From contig CAJXNP010000017.1 in NCBI GenBank assembly GCA_913057175.1, forward strand, positions 111,775 to 175,774: a stretch of 64,000 nucleotides of DNA, read 5' to 3'. The translations under genes and the position numbers were made by a program. The notes below the pieces were generated by a model. That model ran no database searches, was not told where the DNA came from, and saw only the letters and a program-made list of their open reading frames with translations. Source of the DNA: an uncultured Cytophagales bacterium. Its GTDB lineage: Bacteria > Bacteroidota > Bacteroidia > Cytophagales > Cyclobacteriaceae. Below, piece after piece: positions 37,346 through 45,642 of the stretch. How positions within the stretch are numbered: the stretch's first letter is position 1; every line of letters starts with the position of its first letter.

Positions 37346-38449
37346 TTAGATTTTAATAAACAACCTCTTTTTGTACATCCAATAGCATAATCCCCACAGG
37401 GCAAACCAGACAAGGACACTGGTTAGGATCTCTGCAGTTAACTCGCTTCCCCAATTGAACAGGGCAAATGAGAAAGGATGGAAGATGTTTTCAATGAAAT
37501 TGGCTCCTCCGACATGGGCAAACAAGTAAATAAACAGGGAATTCATTCCTACAACCTGAAAAAACCAGGTCCATTTACCGCTCAGGTTTCTGATATCGAC
37601 CATCCAAAACAAAATAGCCAAGGCAAGGATAGACCACCCTCCACTGACAATGACAAATGAAGAAGTGGATATTCTTTTTATAATCGGCGTGATGGGATCC
37701 AGCAGGTATCCAATGATGATCAACAATATTCCTGCGCCGAACATCCACAAAAATTTTGTTTTATTCGGTTGTTCTGTCATCAACCATTTTCCAACCAAAA
37801 CACCCCAGATGGTGTGGGCAGCTGTGGGGATGGCATTAAAAGATACCCAACTTCCATTCAGATCCGCGCCTCCATATTGCAAATCCAGCCAGGTCCCGAA
37901 ATTCTCATTTGGAGTAAATGGATGATTAAACCCTTCTATTGGGAAAAATCGATAGATCATTTCGGTTAGGGCTAACAAGCCGATGGAAAAGAAAATCTGG
38001 AAAGTAAAGGACCGGTTCATGATCAGGAATGCGATCAGATAGGTAAATGCAATTTGCGAGAGAACGTTCTGGAACCGAAAAACTATTCTGCCCGGATCGA
38101 TGCAATACAACGCCCAACCCAAAAGAAGCAGGATGGTAGATCTTTTCAGCACATGAACCAAAATATTCCTTGGACTTTCATCTTTTCTTTCCCGGCTTCT
38201 GACGGCAAAAGGGAGAGATAATCCCACAATGAACATGAAATAAGGCTGAATGAGGTCCCAGAAGCGAAGCCCGTCCCATGGATGATGATGGAATTGCTGG
38301 CCGATGGCATAAATAAAAGTTTCCTCCAGCGATTCGTCTGTTATAAATGAAAAAAGGTGAGTAAACTCACCAATCAGTAAAAACATGGTTAAACCACGAA
38401 ACACATCAATCGACAAAATGCGGTCTGAAGAAGTTGAAATCTGAGACAT
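37346..38449 (-). CDS. DUF5009/HGSNAT-like (NagX-type) membrane acyltransferase
   Basis: 367 residues and about ten membrane segments. The N-terminus RILSIDVFRGLTMFLLIGEF and the following loop WDGLRFWDLIQPYFMFIVG are the signature of the COG4299 family related to heparan-alpha-glucosaminide N-acetyltransferase. Such proteins are thought to move an acetyl group across the membrane onto amino sugars. The histidine-rich loop HHHPWDG probably lies near the active site. It lies next to two secreted glycosidases and may be in an operon with the GH30-like gene. Confidence 0.83.
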   Translation of the reverse strand: MSQISTSSDRILSIDVFRGLTMFLLIGEFTHLFSFITDESLEETFIYAIGQQFHHHPWDGLRFWDLIQPYFMFIVGLSLPFAVRSRERKDESPRNILVHVLKRSTILLLLGWALYCIDPGRIVFRFQNVLSQIAFTYLIAFLIMNRSFTFQIFFSIGLLALTEMIYRFFPIEGFNHPFTPNENFGTWLDLQYGGADLNGSWVSFNAIPTAAHTIWGVLVGKWLMTEQPNKTKFLWMFGAGILLIIIGYLLDPITPIIKRISTSSFVIVSGGWSILALAILFWMVDIRNLSGKWTWFFQVVGMNSLFIYLFAHVGGANFIENIFHPFSFALFNWGSELTAEILTSVLVWFALWGLCYWMYKKRLFIKI

Positions 38450-38464
38450 AGTTGGAAAGAGTTA

Positions 38465-38654
38465 AACCCAAATTTGTCATTAGAAAATCCCTGCCTAGCC
38501 GGCAGGCTGGTATTCCTAGCATAATTCACTTCAAATCAGTCACTTCGTTTCGTTTTTTTCAATCACCATAGCGATGCTATGCTTCCTTCGCAAAACTTCC
38601 TGATTTATTGTGAATTACACTCTCATTACGAAGTTCTAATGACAAATTAGGGTT
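38465..38654. mobile_element. MITE-like element: 190-bp imperfect inverted repeat
   Basis: Terminal inverted repeats of 21 bp with one mismatch lie at 38465-38485 and 38634-38654 (AACCC-W-AATTTGTCATTAGAA). The arms continue to pair inward: AATTCAC at 38523-38529 faces GTGAATT at 38611-38617, with a central ATAGCGATGCTAT. The left arm carries a nested palindromic piece (CCTGCCTAGCCGGCAGG, 38490-38506). No coding frame. It lies between two minus-strand genes. Confidence 0.65.
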
Positions 38655-38709
38655 GAAAAATTATTCCTTTCAATTTAGAAAATTATTTAACTCAGTCAGA
38701 TGTCTTCGA

Positions 38710-39288
38710 TTATTTCATAATCACCAGCGAGGAAAGGATTCCCAATCCCCAGGCTATGAACCAATTTGAAATGGAATTTGTCCAGCCACCTTTTCGAGTG
38801 TAATTTTTCAGAGCCAGTGTTGAATAATACTTCTGAAGCAATATGACCTGACCGATATGGTAAATGTCGTGATCTACTGCTCCTTCCAGTAATTTTTGAT
38901 ACGTATAGCTTTTACGTGGGACCTGGAGATCGGGATCGATGGAGAAATTATGGATACAATTCTTCAGAGATTTCTGCAATTGCTGATAATCTGTCACCAT
39001 CAGTTCCCAGGTATTTTTGTCCGGCTTGCCGTAAATATCCCATTGGAAAGATTCATCTGCATCGGGCTCTCCATTTTTATTGATCAACACGTCCCGGATG
39101 TACCGCTTCCAGTAATTCATGTGAGCCATCAGACTGGCGATGGAATAAGGAAAACCCTCATCTTGTCTAAACACAAATTCTGGCTGAATATCATTCAATA
39201 GATTCAAAACAGGTCGCCCGTACCATGGCTGGCCGGCCTGGACGTCGTCCATTCTTTTTGTGAGTTGGTGAATTTCAAGAGCTTGCAT
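38710..39288 (-). CDS. DinB-family protein with C-terminal membrane anchor
   Basis: 192 residues. A four-helix DinB-type bundle is suggested by the metal-site histidines in LMAHMNYWKRY and GAVDHDIYHIGQVILL. The C-terminal 25 residues (WFIAWGLGILSSLVIM) form a hydrophobic helix, unusual for the family and possibly a membrane anchor. Members include thiol-dependent transferases and damage-induced proteins of unknown activity. It is divergent from a CGNR-type regulator across a 95-bp gap that holds two dyad operators, so its expression is probably controlled by that regulator. Confidence 0.8.
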   Translation of the reverse strand: MQALEIHQLTKRMDDVQAGQPWYGRPVLNLLNDIQPEFVFRQDEGFPYSIASLMAHMNYWKRYIRDVLINKNGEPDADESFQWDIYGKPDKNTWELMVTDYQQLQKSLKNCIHNFSIDPDLQVPRKSYTYQKLLEGAVDHDIYHIGQVILLQKYYSTLALKNYTRKGGWTNSISNWFIAWGLGILSSLVIMK

Positions 39289-39291
39289 AAT

Positions 39292-39367
39292 TATTACTAT
39301 TAAAATATAATTAGATAGTAAAAGTAAAAATAATATTTTACTATTAAAAGTATTTTAGATAGTAAAA
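39292..39367. promoter_or_regulatory. Two tandem dyad operators between the DinB and CGNR genes
   Basis: The near-identical 28-bp units 39296-39323 and 39340-39367 are spaced 44 bp start to start. Each lies in a dyad of the form TTTTACTAT-N14-ATAGTAAAA (39336-39367 perfect, 39292-39323 with one mismatch in the left arm). TATATTTG at 39372-39379, just before the CGNR start, fits a TAnnTTTG -7 element. Confidence 0.65.
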
Positions 39368-39383
39368 TTATTATATTTGTCAA

Positions 39384-39992
39384 ATGAAAGAACGAAGCAT
39401 CGAAACAATTCGAATTGACGGGGGCTGTCTGATATTTAATTTTATCAATACCGTCAATACCAGGGTGGAGGAAGATTATTTCGAGTATCTGTCAGATTAC
39501 CAGGAGTTTATGAATTGGTGCAGGAAGGTGGAGATGATGGAAGACTCGGAAATAAAGTTATTCCGAAAATATTCTCAGGAACATCCTGAAGAGGCAGCGA
39601 AAGCGTTGGAGAAACTCATTAAAACCCGTGAAATGCTATTTGATTTTTTTGATCATGTTATTACGGACTCCAAACCCGATGAAAACCTGATCGCTAAGTT
39701 TAATACAGTGCTTTCGGGTGCGATTAGTCATCTTTCAATCGATCAGAATTTAAATTGGTCAGTTCTTATATGGCCGGATGATTTGACTTCGCCACTGAAC
39801 AGGATCCTTTTTTCTGCCTATGAAGTCCTCTGGGAAAAGCCCATTGAAAGGATCAAGAAATGCGATGCATGTGCCTGGCTGTTTCTCGATACAACAAAAA
39901 ACGGAAAGAGGAGGTATTGCAGCCCCGAAACCTGTGGAAGCAATGAAAAGGCGAAGCGGTATTATTACAGGAAGAAAGCGGAAAGGAAATAG
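39384..39992 (+). CDS. CGNR zinc-finger/ABATE-domain transcriptional regulator
   Basis: 202 residues. The N-terminal two thirds (FNFINTVNTRVEEDYFEYLSDYQEF) matches the ABATE domain pattern. The C-terminus has the treble-clef CGNR finger: CDACAWLFLDTTKNGKRRYC then CGSNEKAKRYYYRK. The usual CGNR motif reads CGSN here, a small divergence. Such proteins are DNA-binding regulators sensing small molecules. It is transcribed away from the DinB gene, and the two dyads in the shared promoter are the obvious sites for self and target control (inference). Confidence 0.85.
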   Translation: MKERSIETIRIDGGCLIFNFINTVNTRVEEDYFEYLSDYQEFMNWCRKVEMMEDSEIKLFRKYSQEHPEEAAKALEKLIKTREMLFDFFDHVITDSKPDENLIAKFNTVLSGAISHLSIDQNLNWSVLIWPDDLTSPLNRILFSAYEVLWEKPIERIKKCDACAWLFLDTTKNGKRRYCSPETCGSNEKAKRYYYRKKAERK

Positions 39993-40270
39993 TTGTTTGT
40001 GTTTTGTATGTTTTTGAAAGGCATACTCATTCGTGAAATGACCCGGGACAAGATAAATTCCATATAGTCGATATTTTCATTCATCCAACAGGTAATTATT
40101 AATATTAGAATGCCATATTTACTTTTTTTTCAAAGGATATTAGACATTTGTGTTAAACATGAAGGTATGATAGAAATAGGGCCTTATATAATTGCTTTCA
40201 GATCATTTATTTCGAATACAAGGAAATTTCCGGGTTTGTTTTGAGAATAAATTGAGCATCTCATTCCCTC

Positions 40271-41065
40271 TCAATAGTTATCCCCGTCAATCAGCCTTCC
40301 CAATCCTCCTAAAATAGAGCCTTCTCCTTTGGACGAACCGCCTGCTTTTGGCGCATGCTGGATGATCCGATCTGCTAAACGAGAGAATGGTAAACTTTGC
40401 AAATACACTTTTCCTGTGCCCTGGATAGTGGCAAGAAATAGCCCTTCTCCACCAAAAAACATCGATTTCAGGTTTCCTGCTCGTTCAATACTGTATTCCA
40501 GTCCTTGCGAAAAAGCTACAATACAACCTGTGTCGATCAGCAAGGATTGATTGTTTAATTCCTTCTCGATAACAGTTCCGCCTGCATGCAAAAAGGCAAG
40601 TCCATCGCCCCTTAACCTTTGCAGGATGAATCCCTCTCCCCCAAAAAATCCGGCGCCTAATTTCTTGTTAAATGCAATGGAAACTTCTGTCCCTTTGGCA
40701 GCGCACAGAAAGGCATCTTTCTGACAAATGATTTCTCCATTAACCGAATTCAGGTCGATAGGGATAATGGTTCCGGGATATGGAGCTGCAAAGCTTACCT
40801 CTTTTTTTCCTTGTCCTACATTGGTAAAATGGGTCAGAAAGATCGATTCCCCGGTCAGCACCCTTTTTCCGACGTCCAGTAGTTTACCAAATATTCCGGA
40901 ATCCGGCTTGGAGCCATCACCCATTTTAGCTTCGAATTGTATTCCACGATCCATCCAGTTCATGGTCCCGGCTTCAGCGATGACTGTTTCATGTGGATCT
41001 AATTCTATGGAGACAATCTGCATGTCATCTCCATGAATGGTATAGTCGATTTCGTGTGATCTCAT
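40271..41065 (-). CDS. AIM24/TIGR00266 family protein
   Basis: 264 residues. [39 protein letters not shown] and the repeated [32 protein letters not shown] blocks identify the TIGR00266 (AIM24-like) family, a double-stranded beta-helix protein of unknown function found in many bacteria. No signal peptide. The tail has a glycine-rich segment ([15 protein letters not shown]). It stands alone with long gaps on both sides. Confidence 0.88.
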   Translation of the reverse strand: MRSHEIDYTIHGDDMQIVSIELDPHETVIAEAGTMNWMDRGIQFEAKMGDGSKPDSGIFGKLLDVGKRVLTGESIFLTHFTNVGQGKKEVSFAAPYPGTIIPIDLNSVNGEIICQKDAFLCAAKGTEVSIAFNKKLGAGFFGGEGFILQRLRGDGLAFLHAGGTVIEKELNNQSLLIDTGCIVAFSQGLEYSIERAGNLKSMFFGGEGLFLATIQGTGKVYLQSLPFSRLADRIIQHAPKAGGSSKGEGSILGGLGRLIDGDNY

Positions 41066-41189
41066 AGTATTTTTTAATGAAAAAGTTAAACAAGAAAAAT
41101 GAATTCAAAAGAACAAAATAAGTTTCATCAAAAACCTGATTTTAAGTTTTTGATTTATTGTAGGAATAACGAAGGTAAGGTAGTTTTGA

Positions 41190-41630
41190 TTAGCTGCCTT
41201 GCGATTCATCTCCAAAACTGATCATCCAGTTGATGTCAAACTTGTCTGTGCACATACCAAAATAGCTTCCCCAGAATGTCTGGTTCATGGGCATGGTTAC
41301 ATTCCCTCCATCCGATAGTTTATTAAACAGTCGATCTGCTTCTTCCTTGCTTTCAGCAGTGATGGAAATGGAAATGTTGTTGCCAATGATGATTTTAGGA
41401 GCCCATTCTCCACCAGCATCACTTCCCATGAGAAGGGTTTCCTTGCCGATCGGCAGTGAAACATGCATGACCTTGTTTTGGTCTTCTTTTGAAAGCTCCA
41501 CTCCCTCCTGTGGAGGCATGTCTTTGAACTTTCCCAAGTAGGTAAATTCGCCCCCAAAAATGGATTTGTAGAAATTAAAAGCTTCCTCGCAATTACCGGG
41601 GAAATTCAGGTATGGATTTATTGTAGCCAT
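41190..41630 (-). CDS. VOC-superfamily PhnB-like protein
   Basis: 146 residues. INPYLNFPGNCEEAFNFYKSIFGGEF, then VMHVSLPIGKETLLMGSD and the C-terminal TFWGSYFGMCTDKFDINWMISF give the paired beta-alpha-beta-beta-beta modules of the PhnB/3-demethylubiquinone-like glyoxalase-fold family. Members are small metal-binding or scaffold proteins whose activity is rarely known. Monocistronic by spacing. Confidence 0.85.
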   Translation of the reverse strand: MATINPYLNFPGNCEEAFNFYKSIFGGEFTYLGKFKDMPPQEGVELSKEDQNKVMHVSLPIGKETLLMGSDAGGEWAPKIIIGNNISISITAESKEEADRLFNKLSDGGNVTMPMNQTFWGSYFGMCTDKFDINWMISFGDESQGS

Positions 41631-41743
41631 TGTTTATTTGATTAATGTTTTTGAATGTAATAAGAAAGAGAATCTTATTCACAGGAGTTTTGATGGTTGG
41701 CATGAAAAATCAACAGAAGGAAAATTGAATTTTTGTTCATTCA

Positions 41744-42370
41744 TCAATAAGACAACCCCGGCGCTTTTTGAATGTATTGATCCATTTCAATCTGTTTTAG
41801 CATAAAGTGCGCGACATCTGCCCTGGAGACCTTCATTTTCAACGTCTTGTCATGTGAAGTGAAACCGTAGCGGTATTTTCTTGTCAGCGGACCATCGGTA
41901 AATGCCGCAGGTCGTACAACAGTCCAGTCCAGCTCACTTTGCATGATGTATTTTTCCTGCAATTGATGGTCTTTGTAGGCTTCTTTTAAGAACCATCCAA
42001 ACATTATTTTCTTCCAGAAAAAATTAAGGTTGTCATAACTGTCTCCCGCACCAAGTGTTGACAAACTTATCAGCCGGTTAACCCCCTGTTCCTCCATGGC
42101 TTTGACGATGTTGAAGGTTCCATCAGCTCTAACATTGCCTTTTCGACCTGCACCGAGGACACAAAATATCGCATCCTGATCTTTGGACGCTTCGGCCACT
42201 GAGTCAAAATTTAAAACGTTGCCACGGAAAAAGTTAAGATTCGGGTAGTGGGAGTCTTCAAATCCCTTGTCGTTTCTTGTGAATGCTGTCACGGTGTGTT
42301 CCTGCTCCAGGGCCTGGGAAACAAGGTGTTGTCCCACAGATCCGGATGCGCCGAAGATTAGTAGTTTCAT
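41744..42370 (-). CDS. NAD(P)-binding oxidoreductase of the atypical SDR (NmrA/BLVRB-like) type
   Basis: 208 residues from the ATG at 42370 (MKLLIFGASGSVGQHL), where the Rossmann fold starts; the open frame upstream adds 17 residues that do not belong to the fold. GASGSVGQ is the dinucleotide motif, FCVLGAGRKGN and LISLSTLGAGDSYD are typical of the flavin-reductase/NmrA group, and WTVVRPAAFTDGPLT follows. It has no classical YxxxK pair. Probably an NAD(P)H-dependent reductase or regulator; substrate unknown. Confidence 0.82.
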   Translation of the reverse strand: MKLLIFGASGSVGQHLVSQALEQEHTVTAFTRNDKGFEDSHYPNLNFFRGNVLNFDSVAEASKDQDAIFCVLGAGRKGNVRADGTFNIVKAMEEQGVNRLISLSTLGAGDSYDNLNFFWKKIMFGWFLKEAYKDHQLQEKYIMQSELDWTVVRPAAFTDGPLTRKYRYGFTSHDKTLKMKVSRADVAHFMLKQIEMDQYIQKAPGLSY

Positions 42371-42515
42371 TTTTGATTGTTTGGGTTTGGTTCTCAAAAA
42401 TATAAAAGGCTGAACTTCCAAACTGACTTTTTTGGTTGATCAGTTAGCCATGTAGCCGTTTGATGTATTTTACATTTTTACGGGAGAATGGTGGATCCCG
42501 TTTTGATGGAATTTC

Positions 42516-42995
42516 TTACTTGGGCAGTACTGCTGACTGTCCACTTAGCAATTTCCAGCCCTCTTTTCTTTTTAGCAATGTTCCGGACTCAATGATGGAT
42601 ACACTGGTTTTTGTTCCGGAAGTGTCAGTTGTGTTACTCTTCACGATTCCAGAGTAAGTAGCAATTTCATTGGATAAAGGAAAAATTTGCAATGTATCCC
42701 ATTGTAATTCGACTCTCTGAAGTGCTTTTGCATTCTGTAAAAGTATAGTCCTGATGGAATCATATTTCAGGGTTGAATGATATCCGGGTGGGACCCAGAA
42801 AAAATTATTCGATGAATCGAGATAATCAAATTCAGCGGTAAGTCCCTTCTGACTTACATTCTGAAGATAATCCGTAAGCATGTTTCTTGCTTCATTTTCA
42901 ATTTGCTCTTCGTCTAGCTCAATTGCTTGTTGGGTTGGTTTTTGACAACAAAGAAGAATAAATAGAAAAGATGAAATGAGAACAGTTGCCTTCAT
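42516..42995 (-). CDS. Lipoprotein with NTF2/SnoaL-like fold
   Basis: 159 residues. Lipoprotein signal MKATVLISSFLFILLCC, then a helix (IENEARNMLTDYLQNVSQKG) and a curved sheet (EFDYLDSSNNFFWVPPG, ESGTLLKRKEGWKLLSGQSA), as in the DUF4440/SnoaL group. The end of the fold (W.L...Q.S) is typical. It starts 14 bp after the stop of the cyclase-family gene on the same strand, so the two form a small operon of exported proteins. Function unknown. Confidence 0.65.
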   Translation of the reverse strand: MKATVLISSFLFILLCCQKPTQQAIELDEEQIENEARNMLTDYLQNVSQKGLTAEFDYLDSSNNFFWVPPGYHSTLKYDSIRTILLQNAKALQRVELQWDTLQIFPLSNEIATYSGIVKSNTTDTSGTKTSVSIIESGTLLKRKEGWKLLSGQSAVLPK

Positions 42996-43009
42996 TATGA
43001 ATGATTGGT

Positions 43010-43831
43010 TTATTCCAACAATGCAATTATTCGCAGTGGCCCGCCACTGCCTCCCTTGATCTTAATGGGTAAAGCGATAATTTCAAATCCATTTGCCGGT
43101 AATTGATCCATGTTAGCGACATTTTCAAAGGCCGGAATGTTTTCTTTTAACAAGATCACATGACTTTCAAAATTTTGCGATTGTCCGTAATCGATGCTTG
43201 GTGTATCAATCCCGATTGATTTGATGTTTCGGTTTTGAACTAACCAATTCGCAGCTTCAGGAGACAATCCGGGAAAGTGCAGGTCCTTCACAGCTTCCGG
43301 ACCACGCTGAGTTGTTCCGAGGTATTTTTCCTTATTGGGATAGTACTGTGAAAATCCTGATTGTAATAAAACAATACTTCCTTTTGGTATTTTACCATTT
43401 TCTGTTTCCCAGCTCTGAAAGTCCTCTACACTTACCAGGTAATCCGGGTCGTTTAAAGCCTTATTCGACACATCAATTTTGATCGCATTCCCTACTAATT
43501 TCTCCAATGGAACCTCATCCACACTTTGAGCGCCTTCAGCAAAATGGATCGGAGCATCTATATGTGTGCCACCATGCTCGGCCATGCAGAAATTGTTGGC
43601 AGAATAATAATAGCCTTTATCGGTTATGCCTTTTGCTACTTCCTCCAGTTCAAACTCTTTGGCAGTCACCCAAAAAACCGTTTCATTAGAGAGGTCATAT
43701 GTCAGATCAATAATGGTTTTTTCTGACAAAGACTTTTCAGACTTTGATAGGGTGTTTTCTGTCGAGTCACTTTTGTTTTGGCATGAGATTATTACGATCA
43801 GCAGAATAGCAGGAATGAGGTAGTTGTTCAT
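43010..43831 (-). CDS. Cyclase-family (kynurenine formamidase-like) hydrolase, lipoprotein
   Basis: 273 residues. Lipoprotein signal LIPAILLIVIISC. IDLTYDLSNETVFW opens the domain and AEHGGTHIDAPIHF holds the metal-binding histidines and aspartate (H-x-G-T-H-x-D motif). SIGIDTPSIDYGQSQNFESH supplies the second part of the active site, and a PLRIIAL end closes it. Family members hydrolyse amides or lactones, such as N-formylkynurenine or isatin. Export as a lipoprotein suggests a role outside the cytoplasm. Co-transcribed with the SnoaL-like lipoprotein gene. Confidence 0.85.
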   Translation of the reverse strand: MNNYLIPAILLIVIISCQNKSDSTENTLSKSEKSLSEKTIIDLTYDLSNETVFWVTAKEFELEEVAKGITDKGYYYSANNFCMAEHGGTHIDAPIHFAEGAQSVDEVPLEKLVGNAIKIDVSNKALNDPDYLVSVEDFQSWETENGKIPKGSIVLLQSGFSQYYPNKEKYLGTTQRGPEAVKDLHFPGLSPEAANWLVQNRNIKSIGIDTPSIDYGQSQNFESHVILLKENIPAFENVANMDQLPANGFEIIALPIKIKGGSGGPLRIIALLE

Positions 43832-44040
43832 GAATAAAGGGATTTAACTAGATGAAATCAATTCTCTATAACTTACAAAAAAGTGAGCTAATTTGCTTTT
43901 ATTGAATGGTATTAAAATTGGATTGAACTCGTGTGTTTCTTAAAAGTGTGCCATTTATCTGCGAGCCTCTCCAATGCTCTACAAGTCTTTACATTTATCG
44001 AAACGCAAAAGAAAAAAGAGCAACTGCAATTAGAGTGACT

Positions 44041-44568
44041 CTACCAATTATTCCTGGATAACCTTAGTTGCTTTACCTTTTCATCCTTATCAGCTACGAT
44101 CATTGCTTGGACAAATTCGAGCAATTTCTTTTCGTTCACTTTTATTTGACCGAGTGAGATGTTTAGCTCCTGAAAGCCCAAAGATTTTGAAAACTCTGCC
44201 GATTTTTGATACAATTTTCCTCTTGACCTGGAAGGTTCGTAATCTTCATCAATCACCAGACAAATAAACTTTTGGTGATGTATTTCAGCAAGATAGGCAT
44301 CATGGATAATTTCCCAGTTAATGGTTTTCTTGTAAGCCGTTCGATCAAAGATTCCGGTTTCGTTAATGATGATCTGTGGTCTCCTGTCAAATAAATGAAA
44401 CAGGCCAACTGGAAACCCCAATCCAAAGAAGCCAATACTTGCCCAGCTAACCCATTTCGGACTCGCATCTGAGTCCAGCAACCAAATACCTCCAAGAACG
44501 AAAGCTGAACAGATTAAGATCAACATTATCGCACGCCAGGGAGATTTGTATAATCTGATTTCCGTCAT
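44041..44568 (-). CDS. STM3941-family membrane-associated protein
   Basis: 175 residues. Two membrane segments (AIMLILICSAFVLGGIWLL and SWASIGFFGLGFPVGLFHLF) are followed by a PH-like soluble domain with INETGIFDRTAYKKTINWEIIHDAYL and a segment SRSRGKLYQKSAEFSKSLG, which recalls the STM3941 family. Function unknown. It starts 4 bp after the gene for a secreted small protein, so both are in one transcript. Confidence 0.65.
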   Translation of the reverse strand: MTEIRLYKSPWRAIMLILICSAFVLGGIWLLDSDASPKWVSWASIGFFGLGFPVGLFHLFDRRPQIIINETGIFDRTAYKKTINWEIIHDAYLAEIHHQKFICLVIDEDYEPSRSRGKLYQKSAEFSKSLGFQELNISLGQIKVNEKKLLEFVQAMIVADKDEKVKQLRLSRNNW

Positions 44569-44572
44569 CAGA

Positions 44573-45037
44573 TTATTTATTGAGGTCTAAATAATAAAGC
44601 TTGGCAGCCTCCTCAATCTCATCGTCTATATCTGTATCAAATTGAAAACTGAATGTTCTCCATTTATCGTCAGGTTTATAAAACTGAAAAGTAAATCGGA
44701 CAGGTTGCCGATCGTATTTGGCCAAATAACTCAATAAGACATAGCTTCCTGTTAATCTCTTTTCCACGATCTTTTCAAATCCAAAGAATTGACCGACGAA
44801 GCTTTCATTAAGGGCTTCCAACTGAGTTTTCAGATTTGAAACGGCATCTGTTTTTCGGTTCATCCAGGGATTGTTGCTGTAGAGATTATCCAATGCTTCA
44901 GATGCTCCCTTGTCCTGATAGTCGATAAAAAATTGTTCAACAATTTCATCAGGATTATTTTGTGCTGTCCCAGGATTTGCAAAAAATAAAAGAGGTAAAA
45001 GAAAAAGTATTTGCAGGTTTAAGGAATTAGATATCAT
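44573..45037 (-). CDS. Small secreted hypothetical protein
   Basis: 154 residues with a signal peptide ending at NPGTAQ. The mature protein begins with a helix (PDEIVEQFFIDYQDKGASEAL) and continues with strands (GSYVLLSYLAKYDRQPVRFTFQFYKPDDKWRTF), which suggests an NTF2-like cone fold as in DUF3887/DUF4864 proteins, but I do not recognise a definite family. It is directly upstream of the STM3941-like gene with a 4-bp gap. Confidence 0.6.
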   Translation of the reverse strand: MISNSLNLQILFLLPLLFFANPGTAQNNPDEIVEQFFIDYQDKGASEALDNLYSNNPWMNRKTDAVSNLKTQLEALNESFVGQFFGFEKIVEKRLTGSYVLLSYLAKYDRQPVRFTFQFYKPDDKWRTFSFQFDTDIDDEIEEAAKLYYLDLNK

Positions 45038-45141
45038 GTTAAAAATTTCTTTAAAAAATAATTTTTAAAGAAAGCGATTTTAACCTCTACCTAAAAGGCA
45101 ATTTATACCTAAACATTACTTGAGCGGATCACAATCAGATA

Positions 45142-45186
45142 CAAATCACAATATCCTGATATTTATATTCAGGATATTGTGATTTG
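45142..45186. repeat. Perfect 18-bp inverted repeat hairpin
   Basis: The arms 45142-45159 (CAAATCACAATATCCTGA) and 45169-45186 are exact complements around a 9-base AT loop. It lies downstream of the 45209-45568 lipoprotein gene. There is no T-run after it on either strand, so it is not a standard terminator. Confidence 0.65.
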
Positions 45187-45208
45187 ATTATCACATTTGA
45201 AAATGAGT

Positions 45209-45568
45209 TCATGGTACAATGTCTGCACAAATACACCGGATCCTTAATTTCCAATCAGGAGAAAAAGTGCTGTTGTTTTTAGCATTGACCATCCAATGTG
45301 TGCCATCATAGGAAGGCTCCGAATAGGTTGCAACGCCGTCCAGAATGGCGCTGGTAGAGTCCAGGACAGACCAACCGGCGCTCAATACCTTTTTTCCATC
45401 CGGACAAAATGCTTGTAATTGTTTTGTTGGAGAATTGTCTAGCGGAGATTCCGCCACAACAACTTCGTATCCGGAAACCCCTGATGGGCAAGTTGTGCAA
45501 TCAAATGGTTCCGGAGTGGGTCGACAGGCAAAAACTAAAATTGTGATGAACAGAATTGAATATTTCAT
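45209..45568 (-). CDS. Small lipoprotein with a CPxGKxVLxxGW-type domain
   Basis: 119 residues. Lipobox cysteine in TILVFAC at about residue 15. The mature part holds FCPDGKKVLSAGWSVLD, then a GTHWMVNAKNN segment and a final WKLRIRCICA. This order (C-P-x-G-K-x-V-L...W...W.L...C.CA) is seen in a secreted domain often found after collagen-like or glycan-binding parts. A CTTC pair occurs just after the signal. Function unknown; the domain relation is by eye. Confidence 0.55.
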   Translation of the reverse strand: MKYSILFITILVFACRPTPEPFDCTTCPSGVSGYEVVVAESPLDNSPTKQLQAFCPDGKKVLSAGWSVLDSTSAILDGVATYSEPSYDGTHWMVNAKNNSTFSPDWKLRIRCICADIVP

Positions 45569-45642
45569 ACTCGTAAGGATTGGTTTTTTATTAAGTTATC
45601 GATAATACTTAACTATTTCAATCCAAAAACCTGCGACATAAT

